A stretch of 64,000 bases of DNA from Dicaeum eximium. Taxonomy: Eukaryota; Chordata; Aves; Passeriformes; Dicaeidae. The notes under the pieces are model-generated. The model ran no database searches and was not told the origin of the DNA. It saw only the letters and a program-made list of their open reading frames with translations. The position numbers were made by a program, and so were the translations under genes. Positions 48,990-60,628 of this stretch are shown piece after piece; position 1 is the first letter of the stretch; every line of letters starts with the position of its first letter. The stretch is from the NCBI GenBank assembly GCA_013396995.1, contig VWZP01003839.1:3016378-3080377 (forward strand). Direction: 5' to 3'.

Positions 48990-49600
48990 GTTCCTCCCTG
49001 GGAAGACTCCTGTCCCGCTGGCGGCGGGAAGTGACGCGCCGGGCGCGCCGGTGGCGCGGGGGCGGGGCGCGGCCGGGCTCCGGCGGGCGCTGAGCGCGGC
49101 GGGAGCGGAGCGAGCGCCAGGTACCGAGTGCCCGCCGCTCCCCGCGGCCGCCGCTCGCCCTCTGCCCGCGGACAGGCCGGTGGGGCCGCCATGGTGCGGG
49201 GCAGGCCGGGCCTGGAGGGCGGGGGCGGGGCGCGGGCCGGGCTCGTTCCGCACCTCCGGGGCCTGAGCCGCGGGCGGGGGAAGCGGGGAAGGACTCCCGC
49301 GGCGCGGAGGCGGCGGCCGTCTTTCTCTTCCCCCTCGGGGGCTGCGCGGGGCCGGGGCCGAGGTTGGATGGGAGCGAGGAGCGCCGGGGCCGCGGGCGGG
49401 CTGTGGCCGCACGCCGAGCCCTGTGGCTGGTGCCGAGCCCGAAAGGGGCCTCGGGGTGGGTCGGGGCCTCCTCCGGGCTTCTCCAGCGTCTGGACTCTCT
49501 TCCCTCGACCGAAACATCGCCCGGCGTTTGTAGTGGAGATCCGAGCAAGCCGCGTTAAGTGGGTACAGGAGGCACCGCTGCGCAGATAGTGCCCTGGCTG
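48990..49600 (+). promoter_or_regulatory. TBP: TBP promoter CpG island
   Basis: Very dense CpG. GGGAAGTGACGC (49026-49037) combines an ETS-type core with a CRE-like TGACG. GGGGGCGGGGC (49058-49068) is an SP1 box. An ETS site is reported to be critical in the human TBP promoter, so this placement fits. No TATA box is evident. Confidence 0.75.
49075..49120 (+). other. TBP: Putative TBP noncoding exon 1 (3' boundary)
   Basis: GAGCGAGCGCCAG followed by GTACCG at 49121 is a plausible donor ending a 5' UTR exon about 50-60 bp downstream of the SP1 box. Vertebrate TBP normally has a noncoding first exon. The transcription start is not determinable here. Confidence 0.4.
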
Positions 49601-50667
49601 CAGGTTTTGGCATGCCTCGTATCCAGCCTCCTTCCTAAATAGCTCGGCTGTCGAGGAGTTGAGTTTGTTTCTTCCAGGACAATGTTTAGGCCTCTGATGT
49701 ACCCGCGTTGTAAAACCTGGGTGCTCTGTTTGATACCTTTGGGGAAGGTAATGATAATATCTCATGGTCATGGGAGGAAAAAAGCAGGCCTTTTTACCTG
49801 CAGTGTAAATATCAGGTAATTCTAGGCTCGCATGTCTTAAAATAAAAGAGAGGCTGAATAGGCTGTCTTCAGATTTTGAGGTGGCCTACCTCTGGCCTGA
49901 TAATGACCTTGAGTATTTCTCAGCAATAGTTAAGAAACTTACAAGTTAATGGGATAATATTTTATATCATTGGTATAATAACATTTAAGTTCCCCACTTC
50001 TGTTGTTTATTTCCATAACACAGCAACAGAAGTATAGTTAAAAATTAAAAGAAAACCATTGTACGTTTCACTTGTGTACTTGAAATTGGTTTTCATGTGT
50101 TTTTTTTTTCTTTGTGAAATGCATGTCATTACAGTTTGAAGTCTGTTACTGCTTTATTTTATGGAATTGGATGGAAGAGGTTTTCCCAGCTCTGATTTGA
50201 GCAGTGATGCTTTTCTCATAGAAGAAAAAAATAATTTTTGAAAGCCCAAGCCTTAAAATGGCCAGGAAGAGACTTACAAGCAATATGTCAGTAAGCTTGT
50301 CAGTTAGTAGTCAGGGGAATTAAATTCTAAAAAAATCAGTGTTTTTGCAGCTAAAGCAAAGCTTGGAGTAGAATGAGCATCAACAGCTTGAGCTGTTTGT
50401 GCCAGAAGGTTTGGTTAGACAGAGGCCTGCCCATGTGAGTCAGGTAACCTGACAGGGACTTCAGCAGAGTCATACTGCGAAGTTTCTATGGAGTGTGCCT
50501 GAAAAAGGTTATTTTTATGGATTGTGCATGCGTGTGTGTGTACACGTGAGTGTTCTTACATCTATTTGTATGTGGGTGTCTCTTATCTGAGTCAGCAGCT
50601 GATAGGTTTGCTTTTGGGTTTGTGTTTGGATATTATTCTCAAGATATTACTTTTTTTTTCTTTCCAG
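49121..50667 (+). other. TBP: TBP intron 1 (putative)
   Basis: Runs from the CpG island to the CTTTCCAG acceptor at 50667. It contains a Z-DNA-prone alternating tract at 50523-50548. No other gene is seen. Confidence 0.5.
50523..50548 (+). repeat. Alternating purine-pyrimidine tract in TBP intron 1
   Basis: Twenty-six bases alternate strictly (TGTGCATGCGTGTG... TACACGTG), about 120 bp upstream of exon 2. This is a classical Z-DNA-prone composition. Confidence 0.8.
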
Positions 50668-50855
50668 GCTTTGGTTAGTGTTGTAGACTCATAACATATT
50701 TCTCTGAAGCTGATGTTTTCCTAACACTTTCAGCTTGGCTTTAAAAGCTACTTCGCTGGAATGTTTTAAACGGTTAGAAAACCTCTAGGATTTTAAGTTT
50801 ATTTAAATTAATTGAAGGAAATACTGCTGGCCTCACCAAAGAAATAACTGGAATC
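50668..50855 (+). other. TBP: TBP 5' UTR part of exon 2
   Basis: Exon 2 starts after CTTTCCAG and has 188 bp of leader before the ATG. The leader contains short upstream ATGs that are not in frame with a long product. Confidence 0.7.
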
Positions 50856-50909
50856 ATGGATCAGAACAACAGTTTGCCACCCTACGCTCAAGGCTTAGCC
50901 TCCCCTCAG
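50856..50909 (+). CDS. TBP: TBP coding exon 2
   Basis: Encodes residues 1-18 from an ATG in the good context ATCATGG. It ends in CAG with a GTAAAA donor, phase 0. Confidence 0.97.
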
Positions 50910-53900
50910 GTAAAAACAAATTATTTAAAATGTAACTATGATCTGAATTTCATTCATGAAAGTGCTTTCTCTTTCTTGCATCTAGCTTCGCATTTTTTTC
51001 TTTGCAGATCTGAAAAATTCTGCTAGGTATCTAATAATACTAGTATAAAGCAGAATTTTAAACCATTGATGCCCATATTCCGAAGTATAAGAAACATGCG
51101 GTTTCTTACACACGGAGTGTAAGAATATATGTGAGATTTCTTAATGGGGTTCCTCTTCAGTTGAAACATGACTGACAAGTTGGAAAGATTAATTTAAATT
51201 TGGTGGTTGCTCCTTAAACTATGTACATAATGGATTGTTGCTGGGCTATGGATGCATTGGGTACAGTGAGCACAGTTGGTGTTCAAACAATTTTAATTGA
51301 AGTTGTGGGGTCAAAGTTGAGACATGCTTGCAAGGTAGTGTGAGAAGCATGTCATGTTCCCTAGATTCCTTTGGGTAGTACTTTATTCTATAGAACAGCT
51401 GCATTTCCAAGGATTTTCTGTTTTTAATGATTTACTACTATATGCTTCAGGTTGGATACGACCAACTCAGCTAACACAGATTTATTTTTAGGCTCCTCCC
51501 GAAAACTTTGTCTCTTAAAAACAAAGTGGAGTCATCATGATCTGTGCTTTTTGTGTCATTTTTTCTTCTGCAGGGTGCAATGACTCCAGGAATTCCGATT
51601 TTCAGCCCGATGATGCCATATGGCACGGGACTGACACCGCAGCCTGTCCAGAGCACCAACAGTCTGTCCATACTGGAGGAGCAGCAGCGGCAGCAGCAGC
51701 AAGCAGCACAGCAATCCACGTCACAGCAAGCGACACAGGGAACCTCTGGTCAAACCCCCCAGCTCTTCCATTCACAGACTCTTACCACTGCCCCTTTACC
51801 AGGAACCACACCTCTGTACCCCTCTCCAATGACTCCAATGACTCCAATAACTCCTGCAACACCAGCATCAGAGAGCTCTGGCATAGTGCCACAACTACAG
51901 TGAGTGCCCCATGTGTTAGTGCATCATGTCCTTTCTCAGACAGCCCTTTAAAGACTTAGGACCAGAGTCACATCAGGAATTAGGTACTGCATTTTGATGG
52001 GAAAAGAGGTCCTGAGAATTTATGAGTCTCCTGTATGAGTAATTTTTACTTTTATTTTTAGCTTAGCTTTATTACTAAACCACTTAGTAATATAAAAAGT
52101 TTCATAGTGATTTGCCAACAGTATATCTTTGGAGGATACCAATGTAAGGTTATATATGTCTTCATTTAGTGCCATTGTCATTTTTAACTCCTTGCACTGT
52201 AGGAGTTCATGATGTTCCCTTTTCCAGTGCATGGCTAACACTGTGCATGGCTCACAGTTTGTGAGAAGGGAAAAAACTCTAGAACTAGTTCTATGTTTAG
52301 GTATGGAAATATTTTCAGTAAACTTCAGTTTTAAAGAGACTATTTGAGAAATTTATGGAAGGGACAAAGAGAAACGGTTGATACCATGAATTGAAAGAGT
52401 AGTTTTTCATACTTTTCTTTTTTTTTTTTTTTTCTCCTTACTGAGGATCTTTAAATTTCAGGGTTTTCCCAGAAAACAAAGTTTTTTTATCTAGTAACTT
52501 TTCTTAAACTTTCTGGAGACCTGCTGTCCCATCTTCTGGCAATGCATTTACTTCCTGGGTCATTCCCTCTTAATTCTGCACCCTCCGCCTTGCAGGGCAT
52601 ATCAAGGAAAATTTCAGATGGTACTATCTCATATTCTCCTGTTTTCTACTCGATTGTGGTGAGGGCTCTCAGCATTAGTGATTTTTCCTGCCAAACTGAA
52701 ATAGAGATTCTTCTCATGGGACAGTTTCCGTAATAGCTTACAGATAAGGAGGAATCTGCAATTATGCCTTAGGAGCTTCTGCCCTACAAAAGGAGGTTCC
52801 TGAGCCAAAACACTGCTCAGTGCTCCTGTTAGTAGGAAAGATGCCATTCAAACTTGCTTGGAGAAACACAATAATAAAAAAAATAATTTATTAGACTTGG
52901 CTAAAAATGAGGAAGACGCATTCATTCCTTATTGTCTTTTTAATATATTTCTCTAATCTGTCTTTAGGAATATTGTGTCCACAGTGAATCTTGGTTGCAA
53001 ACTTGACCTAAAAACTATTGCACTTCGTGCCCGAAATGCTGAATATAATCCCAAGGTAAGAGAAATGTATTAAGAGTTCATCCTATAACAGATAAATTAA
53101 AGGCACAGGTTGTGGCTGCAGGCTGCTGCAATAGACTGAAAAACCTAGCTGCTATATATGCAGTTTTATACTGTAGTTGAAAGGGAAATCTTAATAAACT
53201 TAGGTCTTCAAATTAGTGGAAAGCATTTTTATGCTGAGGTAGCTGTGATGTGCACCAGGTTGTAAGTTGTTAGGTTTAGAAAAAGCCTGACCAACAGTGT
53301 AATACACTGGCCAAGCTTTTTGTGGTAGAGGTGGCCTCTGCTGCTGTTCATTTGGGCATATTTGTTTGTAGTGCTCAGTGAGCTCTTTTTGCTTATTACT
53401 GTGAAATGTCTGATGATGAAATCTTGTTCCCTATCTCCCAACAAGGAGAGAGGAAAGTATTCAAATCCTGGGCTCCTGCCAGAGCTGTGGTTTCCTCCAC
53501 CTAGCTGCTCCTCTGGAATTCTTACGGTCACAGGGCATTCACTTATTTTTCATAATCCCGCTTCCCCTCTGTTCTCCCATGTTCTCCTCCCGTACTTCTG
53601 CCATCTTATTGCTTCTGATGACTAAGTTTGGTGGAACATTAAAATGGAGCAAAATTAAATTGATTTTTTTGCATATTGACTTCAAAGTTGCCTGCTGCTT
53701 CTTAATAGTAGTAGGGTTATAAAAAAGTGGCTTCTTTTTAGCTTGGGAAATCTGAACAACAGCAAAGGACCTGGAGCATTAAATCAAGAAAATGTTGCTT
53801 CATGTTTCTTTTGGGTGGCTCCTCTTGAAAATGTTATCTTTGCAAAAACAGTAGCTGGACACTAACAAAAGTTTAGATGTTGCATGGTTGAATTGGCTTG

Positions 53901-56900
53901 TCTTGGGAAGGCTTCAGTTCTGCTGGGCGCTGTGTGTTTTTCTTGTTTTAGCATTTAGTATTTTGCCGCAGTTGACCTGAACTCTGCTCTCAAAGGTTAA
54001 AGCACACATGCAGGCATATATGATAAATGACTGTTACTGTAAGTTTATACCAGTGATGCTGTTACATAATTGTGAGTAAGATATTAGTGCAGCAAAAATT
54101 TGAGCATGCCTTGGTAACTCCTAATGTAGGGGGTAGGTGGCTGTGTAAAACTTGTAGGCTGGAATAATCAATATGAAACACTGTTTTCCATGGCAGAGGG
54201 ATAGAAGGGTTATGTAACACACTCATGACTTTTTGTCAGTACATTTATCTATCAAAGAAAGATGTTGCTTGGTTGTATTATTTAAGTTATATTTTGACAA
54301 ATGTGCTGTTGGGTAACCCACGCTACCGCCTTGGTTATGTCAGCAGAACAATTCATGGGACTGCAGGGTGAGCTGTTCCAAGTTAAATATAACAAACAGG
54401 GGTTTGTGTGTGTGTATGCCTGCATCAGCTTTCAGTGTCTCTTGCTTCAAGGAATTTAAGAATATCTGGAAATGCTTACTTAGAATAAAAAGCTAGAGCT
54501 AATTGGGCTGCTGTGTCTTACAGTGGTAGCTGAGCTGAGATTCTGTTTACACAGGACTTTGATCTCCAGCTGTTCTGTTTGCTGGTATTGTAACACTGTC
54601 CAGTTTTTTGGATAGTCTTCCATCCTACTTATAAGAGATAAAATTTCAACACATATGGAGGATTTTTTAAAAATTTATTTTAAAAATTGTTTCTGTTGCT
54701 CTGATGCAAATATTAGTGTTATTTATATGTTGCACATGTAGTAATGAGAGATTAATAGGAATGCAGTGGTAAAGATCCTTCCTGCCTGGCTCTACCTCTT
54801 AGTGTGTGCTTGAAGGTACTTATAGTTTAATAATTTCAAGTAAACTTTGAGTGATCTGTAACTTTGTTTGACCTTAGTTTTCATTGCACTACACTGTAAT
54901 TTGCTGCTCAGATGATGCAGATTTGGTGTTAATGTAATGATGACAGCAGTATATCACTAACAGTCTCAATGCTCACACTTCAGCGTTTTGCTGCTGTTAT
55001 TATGAGAATAAGAGAACCACGCACTACTGCACTGATATTCAGCTCTGGAAAAATGGTGTGCACAGGAGCAAAAAGGTATGTTTAGGTATTACAAGCAAAC
55101 TAATTCAGGCTGTCTTATCATGTGTACCATGATGCTTGTTTATATATACACATCAAAGTTGTACAGGTACAACTAATCTTGCTTCACAGTTACTTCAGAT
55201 TATACACATTTCTACAGAAAATTCCTGTTTATGATTGAGGGGACTTCCTAACTTATGGGGAAATGGTAGTTTTATTTCTGAAGCTCTTCCATTCAGTCTG
55301 ACAGACTGGTTTGAGAGGTTCTTATATTCATCTTCTTGGCTTTGCAGTTACCTGCTTTTTCTAATAATTTAAAAAATTCAGCAACTATGCATTGGAACTG
55401 CTTAAAGTGTAAGGATGGTGACAGAAGGATTTTATATTTGAATAGCTTCATTCATCACAGGACAAGAGCTCCAAATCTCTGGTTCCTGTAGTCTGAGGTG
55501 TTCTTAACATGACCATTGAAGCACAAGAATTGAAAATTAAACATAAGCTTAACTCTAATGGGCAGGATAGAAATTCTGCTCCGAAGAAGTCTGCTAGGAA
55601 TCCAGAAGGAATAAACTAATGAGCAGACATGAATTAATAGAACTGTACAGGGAAACACTTTCTCTGCCTGGTGACACTTAAAATTCAAGTTGTCTTACTC
55701 TTGAGCCTGTTACCAAAATTAGCATGAAAACCAGCCAGTGCTAGTTGTTAATTTTGGATGTAAAAATTTTGCATATGAACTCCCCTCTCCCTCCACACAG
55801 ACTTTTTTTCCCCAGTTAGGTATTTGTGGTTTAATGCTGGTTTGCTTGAAGTAATACTTAACTGAGGCAGTAATATGGATATCCTTTTCTCACTTCAGTG
55901 AGGAGCAATCCAGACTGGCAGCAAGGAAATATGCAAGAGTTGTTCAGAAACTGGGTTTTCCTGCAAAATTTTTGGATTTTAAAATTCAGAATATGGTGGG
56001 CAGCTGTGATGTGAAATTTCCCATCAGACTGGAAGGATTGGTACTCACACACCAGCAGTTCAGCAGGTAAAAAAAGGCTTCCTTATGTTTCACTTTTGTT
56101 GCACAGTCTTAGAAAGTGACATCTGTTTAGATTATTCCCCTGCACCACAGGGAAGCCTGAGTCTTTGTTCCCATCTCTGCACTGCCTCAGGTGTAACTGA
56201 GGCTGCCCAATGTTTCCTGCTACCCTCGCCAGGTTTCAGGGAAGTCGACATCTGCTCTGCCCAATCCTAGACTGGGTCCAGAAGATAGGGTGGAACATGG
56301 GTCTGCAAGCACATTTAAACACTCTCACTCTCTTCTCTTACAGCTACGAGCCAGAATTGTTTCCTGGTTTAATCTACAGAATGATTAAGCCAAGAATTGT
56401 TCTGCTTATTTTTGTTTCTGGAAAAGTGGTTTTAACCGGTAAGTGAAGACAGTATCTTACTCCAAGAGGTGAGATTTAGACTGTATTACAGAGAACACAC
56501 AGGGATACGTAAGCTGACAGGTACTTTTTATTTAGAGATGACAGTACTGAGAAAGGAGAGTTAATAGAGTATTCCTTGGATGGTGATGTTAAGGAAACTT
56601 CCCTGTGCAGCCATCCAGCAGCCACTTTGGCAGTTGGAGCCACGCCAGCTGCAGTAGGACCAAAGCTTCTTCGCAGTGGGCAGCTCCAGCAAAGCCAGCA
56701 GGTGTCCTGCTTGACTCCCTACACACCCCACTCACACAGACCAGGTTTCCTTGAGGGCTCAGCACCAGACTTTGTTATGCAAAGATTCAGCAGTTCAGGC
56801 CCCTTGTCTGGGGGTCCTGCACCCAGAGCTCAACTGGCAGCTCAGCACTGCCACTGCACACAGAGCTACCTGAACTATATTCTTTAACAGGTGAGAATGC

Positions 56901-57724
56901 ACAAAGCAGCAGCACATTTGGCTAGATGGAAGGAACAGTGATCATGAACCCTAGTCAGATATGCAGGTCCCAAACAGCTGTAAGAATGCAGGTGATCTTT
57001 CTGGCAAAATCTGAAAGACTGTTTCTGTGGCTGAGATGTGAGACTGAGCTAGCTTTGCTTTGGCAGCTTGTCTGCTGACTGCTGCCATACTCTATGATAC
57101 AGCAGCCAAACAAGGGGAGGTACTTGAGCTCTAGGACCTCCTCAACCTCAGGTGCTCGACCTACTCCCTTCATTTCCTCTCATGCTGTCTCTTACTACGG
57201 AGAAAAAACCCACAAGACGCACAGACAAATGAAGGATCATGTCCCTGCAGTATGGGAAATGCAGTCCTCTGAAGTGGTCTCCATTGCCAGATATTCCTTT
57301 CCCTGGTATTCACACTCTAAGCTCCGCCACAGCTTCCTGCACAAACATCCTACAAGGCTGTGCTTTGTTGTTGGATCTCCTGTGGAATTTATGTATGTGA
57401 AAATTCTATTTGCAACCTAGCATCATCACAGAGTGCTAGTGAAAGTTTTAGCAGTTGTCAGATTAAACAGAGAAGGCTGGTAATGTAAGCTCCCTATGAA
57501 ATGTGTTAGAAAGGATTGTAAAAATAGAGATTTATGGATACACATAGGTTTTATATAGAGTTGGATTCAAATACACATTCTAAAAGCTAAAATTGAATAT
57601 TTGGTGAAAGGTACAAACTAATTTAATCCCTTCTCATTTTTCAGGTGCTAAAGTACGAGCAGAAATCTATGAAGCATTTGAAAACATCTATCCTATTTTA
57701 AAGGGATTCAGAAAGACAACGTAA
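50856..57724 (+). CDS. TBP: TATA-box-binding protein, seven coding exons
   Basis: The coding sequence joins 50856-50909, 51574-51899, 52968-53055, 54984-55075, 55899-56066, 56344-56438 and 57645-57724, all with GT-AG introns. The total is 903 nt, giving 300 aa. The N-terminal region (1-120) holds [18 protein letters not shown], a short Q tract ([13 protein letters not shown], residues 53-65) and [12 protein letters not shown]. The C-terminal ~180 residues form the two-repeat saddle that binds the TATA minor groove. Repeat 1 includes [20 protein letters not shown] and [17 protein letters not shown]. Repeat 2 includes [22 protein letters not shown] and [18 protein letters not shown] nucleates TFIID, SL1 and TFIIIB in the nucleus. 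The gene is intact. The glutamine run is far shorter than in human, where expansion causes SCA17. Confidence 0.99.
50910..51573 (+). other. TBP: TBP intron 2
   Basis: A 664-bp AT-rich intron ending TTTTCTTCTGCAG. Nothing else is seen in it. Confidence 0.9.
51574..51899 (+). CDS. TBP: TBP coding exon 3 (N-terminal domain)
   Basis: Encodes residues 19-126, beginning [19 protein letters not shown]. It includes the interrupted Q tract (51682-51714) and the TPM/TPI repeat. The donor is GTGAGT, and the split CAG codon is completed by exon 4. Confidence 0.98.
51682..51714 (+). repeat. TBP: Short interrupted CAG/CAA (polyglutamine) tract of TBP
   Basis: Codons are CAG CAG CGG CAG CAG CAG CAA GCA GCA CAG CAA. 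The longest pure glutamine run is four residues. Arg and Ala interruptions would limit slippage. Confidence 0.95.
51900..52967 (+). other. TBP: TBP intron 3
   Basis: A 1,068-bp intron with a long T-run at about 52,418-52,434 and no recognised repeat family. Confidence 0.9.
52968..53055 (+). CDS. TBP: TBP coding exon 4
   Basis: Encodes residues 127-156 ([20 protein letters not shown] ... YNPK), the start of core repeat 1. The donor is GTAAGA. Confidence 0.98.
53056..54983 (+). other. TBP: TBP intron 4
   Basis: The longest intron between coding exons (1,928 bp). No nested gene or clear repeat family is recognised. Confidence 0.9.
54984..55075 (+). CDS. TBP: TBP coding exon 5
   Basis: Encodes residues 157-186 ([19 protein letters not shown], then [11 protein letters not shown]), with a split Ser codon at the end. 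The donor is GTATGT. Confidence 0.98.
55076..55898 (+). other. TBP: TBP intron 5
   Basis: An 823-bp intron ending TTTTCTCACTTCAG. Nothing else is noted. Confidence 0.9.
55899..56066 (+). CDS. TBP: TBP coding exon 6
   Basis: Encodes residues 187-242 ([20 protein letters not shown] through LTHQQFS), the end of repeat 1 and start of repeat 2. The donor is GTAAAA. Confidence 0.98.
56067..56343 (+). other. TBP: TBP intron 6
   Basis: The shortest intron of the gene (277 bp), with a pyrimidine-rich acceptor (CTCTTCTCTTACAG). Confidence 0.9.
56344..56438 (+). CDS. TBP: TBP coding exon 7
   Basis: Encodes residues 243-274 ([19 protein letters not shown], then [12 protein letters not shown]). The donor is GTAAGT. 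Confidence 0.98.
56439..57644 (+). other. TBP: TBP intron 7
   Basis: A 1,206-bp intron. It has short open frames at 56,576-56,887 and 57,094-57,420 but no recognised domain or splice support. Confidence 0.9.
57645..57724 (+). CDS. TBP: TBP coding exon 8 (C-terminus)
   Basis: Encodes residues 275-300 ([20 protein letters not shown], then GFRKTT) and TAA, matching the invariant vertebrate TBP C-terminus. Confidence 0.98.
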
Positions 57725-58355
57725 CAGTTTCTACACGTTTCAGAGAAATCAGGGGTATATTTTAAAAGGTATTGTGTATGGCACAGCAGTAACAAGAAAC
57801 AGACCTCCAGTGCAACTGCAACACCAGGACTTGGACTATTTCCCAGTTAGTGCCTACTTCCCTGATGCTCAAGGGGAACTGTATTCTTGAATATGTCTAC
57901 TGAGTTACTGTGAGTTGCTTTACTGGGCTGTTCCTGGAGCAGCCCCTCCAACTTTTATTTATATTCTAGCTTTTAAATAGTTTTAATGCCAGTTCTATTA
58001 ATAGAAAATCTGTAAGTTGGTTTAAAGACAAATGCAACTGTGTCACTCAGTGTATAAACCACTTAAATTGCCATGTATATATGTTTTAAGTTCCTTCCAT
58101 AAGACCATGGTTTTTGTAATTTTCAGAACTTTAGCTTTTAAATTTTTTCAGTTTTAAATTTCTTTGGTGCCAGACACATTCCCTCTTTCCAGTATTAAGC
58201 AAGATAGAATAAATTTATTAATTCAAATGGCTCACTGTACATATATATATAATATATACCTTTCTTCTCTTTCCTTCTTCAACTCCACATGTACAATAAA
58301 CCCTGTTTATACAACTATGGGAACTGTCTTAATAAATTTTAAAATTACTCAGCTG
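57725..58355 (+). other. TBP: TBP 3' UTR
   Basis: An AT-rich trailer of about 630 bp containing three AATAAA hexamers and a TA-rich microsatellite at about 58,238-58,258. The distal end is inferred from the last hexamer. Confidence 0.7.
58208..58336 (+). terminator. TBP: TBP poly(A) signals (three AATAAA)
   Basis: AATAAA occurs at 58208-58213, 58295-58300 and 58331-58336. The last two are close together and probably define the main 3' end. Confidence 0.65.
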
Positions 58356-58359
58356 GTAG

Positions 58360-60275
58360 AATGAAATACATTGAATTATTTTTTTTATTTAATCGATTTT
58401 TTTAATAGCAGATGTACTGCTATAAGTGACATGTTGCTTTGAGAGAATCTTAGCAGTGCTCTGGCTTGCATACCAGCAGTCACATCCTTGGCAATACCTA
58501 CTTTGAATATTTCCAATATGTTAAAGCAAAAGAGATGACTGGTTAAAGCAGCTTGTGTTTGAGTGCGTTGCCTGATGTTCAACAGATGGGATTTAGGCGA
58601 GTCTTAAATAGCTGCACTTGACTGAACTGAAAAAACAGATCCCTGCTTAGCTTCTAGAATTTCTCTAAATTACTACTTCTGTATTTTACCAGCTGTGACA
58701 ACCTCACTATATTAGTGTTCCTGTAAAATGTCAAAGCCCTTCCAACTGGAGTCAGTATGTACATAATCTTCCTTCTGAACCATACTTGAAGCCTAATAGG
58801 CTGAGAGCTAAAAATAAACTTCTTTTTTCTTCAGTAAATTTCCAGTAATAGTAACCTCTCTATGACTTACACATTATTTCAAACAGCGTTTATCTGAAAC
58901 TCACCCAAATGTAAACAATGGTCTCATTACTAAGTTGGTGTTTCATTCCAGACAAAATTAAGTTTTGGCTGGCTTTGATACTGCTCCATGTGCAAATCCT
59001 GACTGACTTTATCTTCAGTCTTCTCTCTACACCAGTGCCTCTCTAGGTGTTTTAATGACTGGTTTCACGGATCTTACCAGAAAGATGCTATCTATTAATG
59101 TAGCTGTGCAGGACCTACTTAAACACTGTGTTGCCTTCAGTGCTGCGCCACTCTGCTGTGAGCTCATCAATGTTCCTGAGAGCTCTTGACTGTAACTGTA
59201 TGGCTGTCCATGCTTTTGCAGGACCTGAATTACTGCCAACTTACGTGCACAACTCTTCAACTCTTCAGAAAGCTTGGAGCCCTCAGAAACCATGGGATGG
59301 TTTTCAACAAAATTAGTCAAGCTGTACTACAGAGACTTAACAGTGACAGTTTGCTCTTTCACAACATGGGCCAGGGCTAAAAACTACCCTGCTAGAAATT
59401 AAGTTCTGTGATAACAAAATCACTTCAGGTACAGCATTCTCTGCCTGCTTATTTGAGTACTTTCAACATCTAAATTATTTCAAAAACCCTGCAGTGGGCC
59501 CCACAGAGTCACAGGTAAGCAGCCATGAATGGTTGGAGCAGGATAAGGGATTATGTAACCGAAGTCAATTCTACAGGGAAACACACAAAAAAGCATTTTC
59601 TGCAAATACAGCCATAGCCATAGGAGTAGTTAAGCAACTACCACAGTAAATAAAGCTCAGCATTATGGTTTCACTTTTGTCTTGCCTCAGCTATATGGCA
59701 GTCATACAGTGGAAGAGTCCCTGCACAGGACACTTGTTTTTAAACTTCACCAATGATGGCAGACTTAAGGTACAATTCAGCCTGAAAATCTGCTGCTACA
59801 GGCAGTGTGTAACAAGACAAATGTGTTCTGGTCAGCCTGGCTTTGTTTAAACTGCTTCTGCACCAGCTAACTGAGTTAAACTACTTCTGTATGGGGATAA
59901 TAGTTTTAAGTCAGATAAAACACTTCATTTTTGTGCATTTTATCTCAAGTAACCAGTCAATCATAACATGCAACAAACTCCCAAGTTAGGTTTAGTGTAC
60001 CTGTTGAGAAAGGGAAGTGGATTTAAGCTCCACAGCAAAAGGCTATGCAGCTTCATCTTAGCTGGCTCCTGTATAGCTCTTCAACATAAGCACTCAAGTG
60101 GGTTTACAACAGTCTGCTTTTCTTTGAATGAATATTAATTTTTGAGTAGCCCAATGAAAATCCTGACAGACTACAATCTTTCAAGTTTTTGAAGTTCCAT
60201 TACCAACAAAAGATAATTTCACCAATCTGGAAGTTTTTCATCTTTCTTTAATAAACTTTCAAGATAAGATTTGAA
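58360..60275. other. TBP-PDCD2 tail-to-tail interval
   Basis: About 1.9 kb with no supported gene. Long alternative 3' UTRs from either flanking gene could extend into it. Confidence 0.5.
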
Positions 60276-60463
60276 ATGAAGACACACATCTGGCTTTATT
60301 ACCATGTTGAAGTAGAAGCTCCTCTGGAGCACAAGAGTGGCTGTCAAGGTCTAGTTACAGCAGTTTTATCACAAGATGCAGTTATCAGTGACTTCATCTA
60401 CCTGTTTGCACAGTACAGAGATGCAGTGAAACACCTCAGGTATTCCATTTGGATGACTCAACT
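60276..60463 (-). other. PDCD2: PDCD2 3' UTR (proximal)
   Basis: After the TGA the minus strand runs about 165 bp to AATAAA at 60300-60295. The cleavage position is inferred. Confidence 0.5.
60295..60300 (-). terminator. PDCD2: PDCD2 poly(A) signal AATAAA
   Basis: TTTATT on the plus strand reads AATAAA on the minus strand. It is the first canonical hexamer downstream of the PDCD2 stop. Confidence 0.6.
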
Positions 60464-60628
60464 TCATAAAGTACAGCCCATGGAATAGTCTTGTTTCCAT
60501 ATGAACTCTTCCAGGTATTCACTTCCCCCACCGCAGCTGTCAGCACAGGTGTACACCACCAGTGTTCCCCAGTCAATGCTCTCTCCAAGGCTGTCAACCT
60601 GAAGGTGATTCAGGAGCTGTGGCATAAT
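60464..60628 (-). CDS. PDCD2: PDCD2 last coding exon
   Basis: Encodes IMPQLLNHLQVDSLGESIDW through the C-terminus YSMGCTL and TGA. The acceptor is TTTTCTCCTTGAAG. Confidence 0.95.
   Translation of the reverse strand: MMPQLLNHLQVDSLGESIDWGTLVVYTCADSCGGGSEYLEEFIWKQDYSMGCTL

Noticed and set aside
48845..49771. 308-codon minus-strand frame across the TBP CpG island
   Set aside because: It runs antisense through the promoter island and ends inside a CR1 remnant. It is of low complexity and best explained by GC content.
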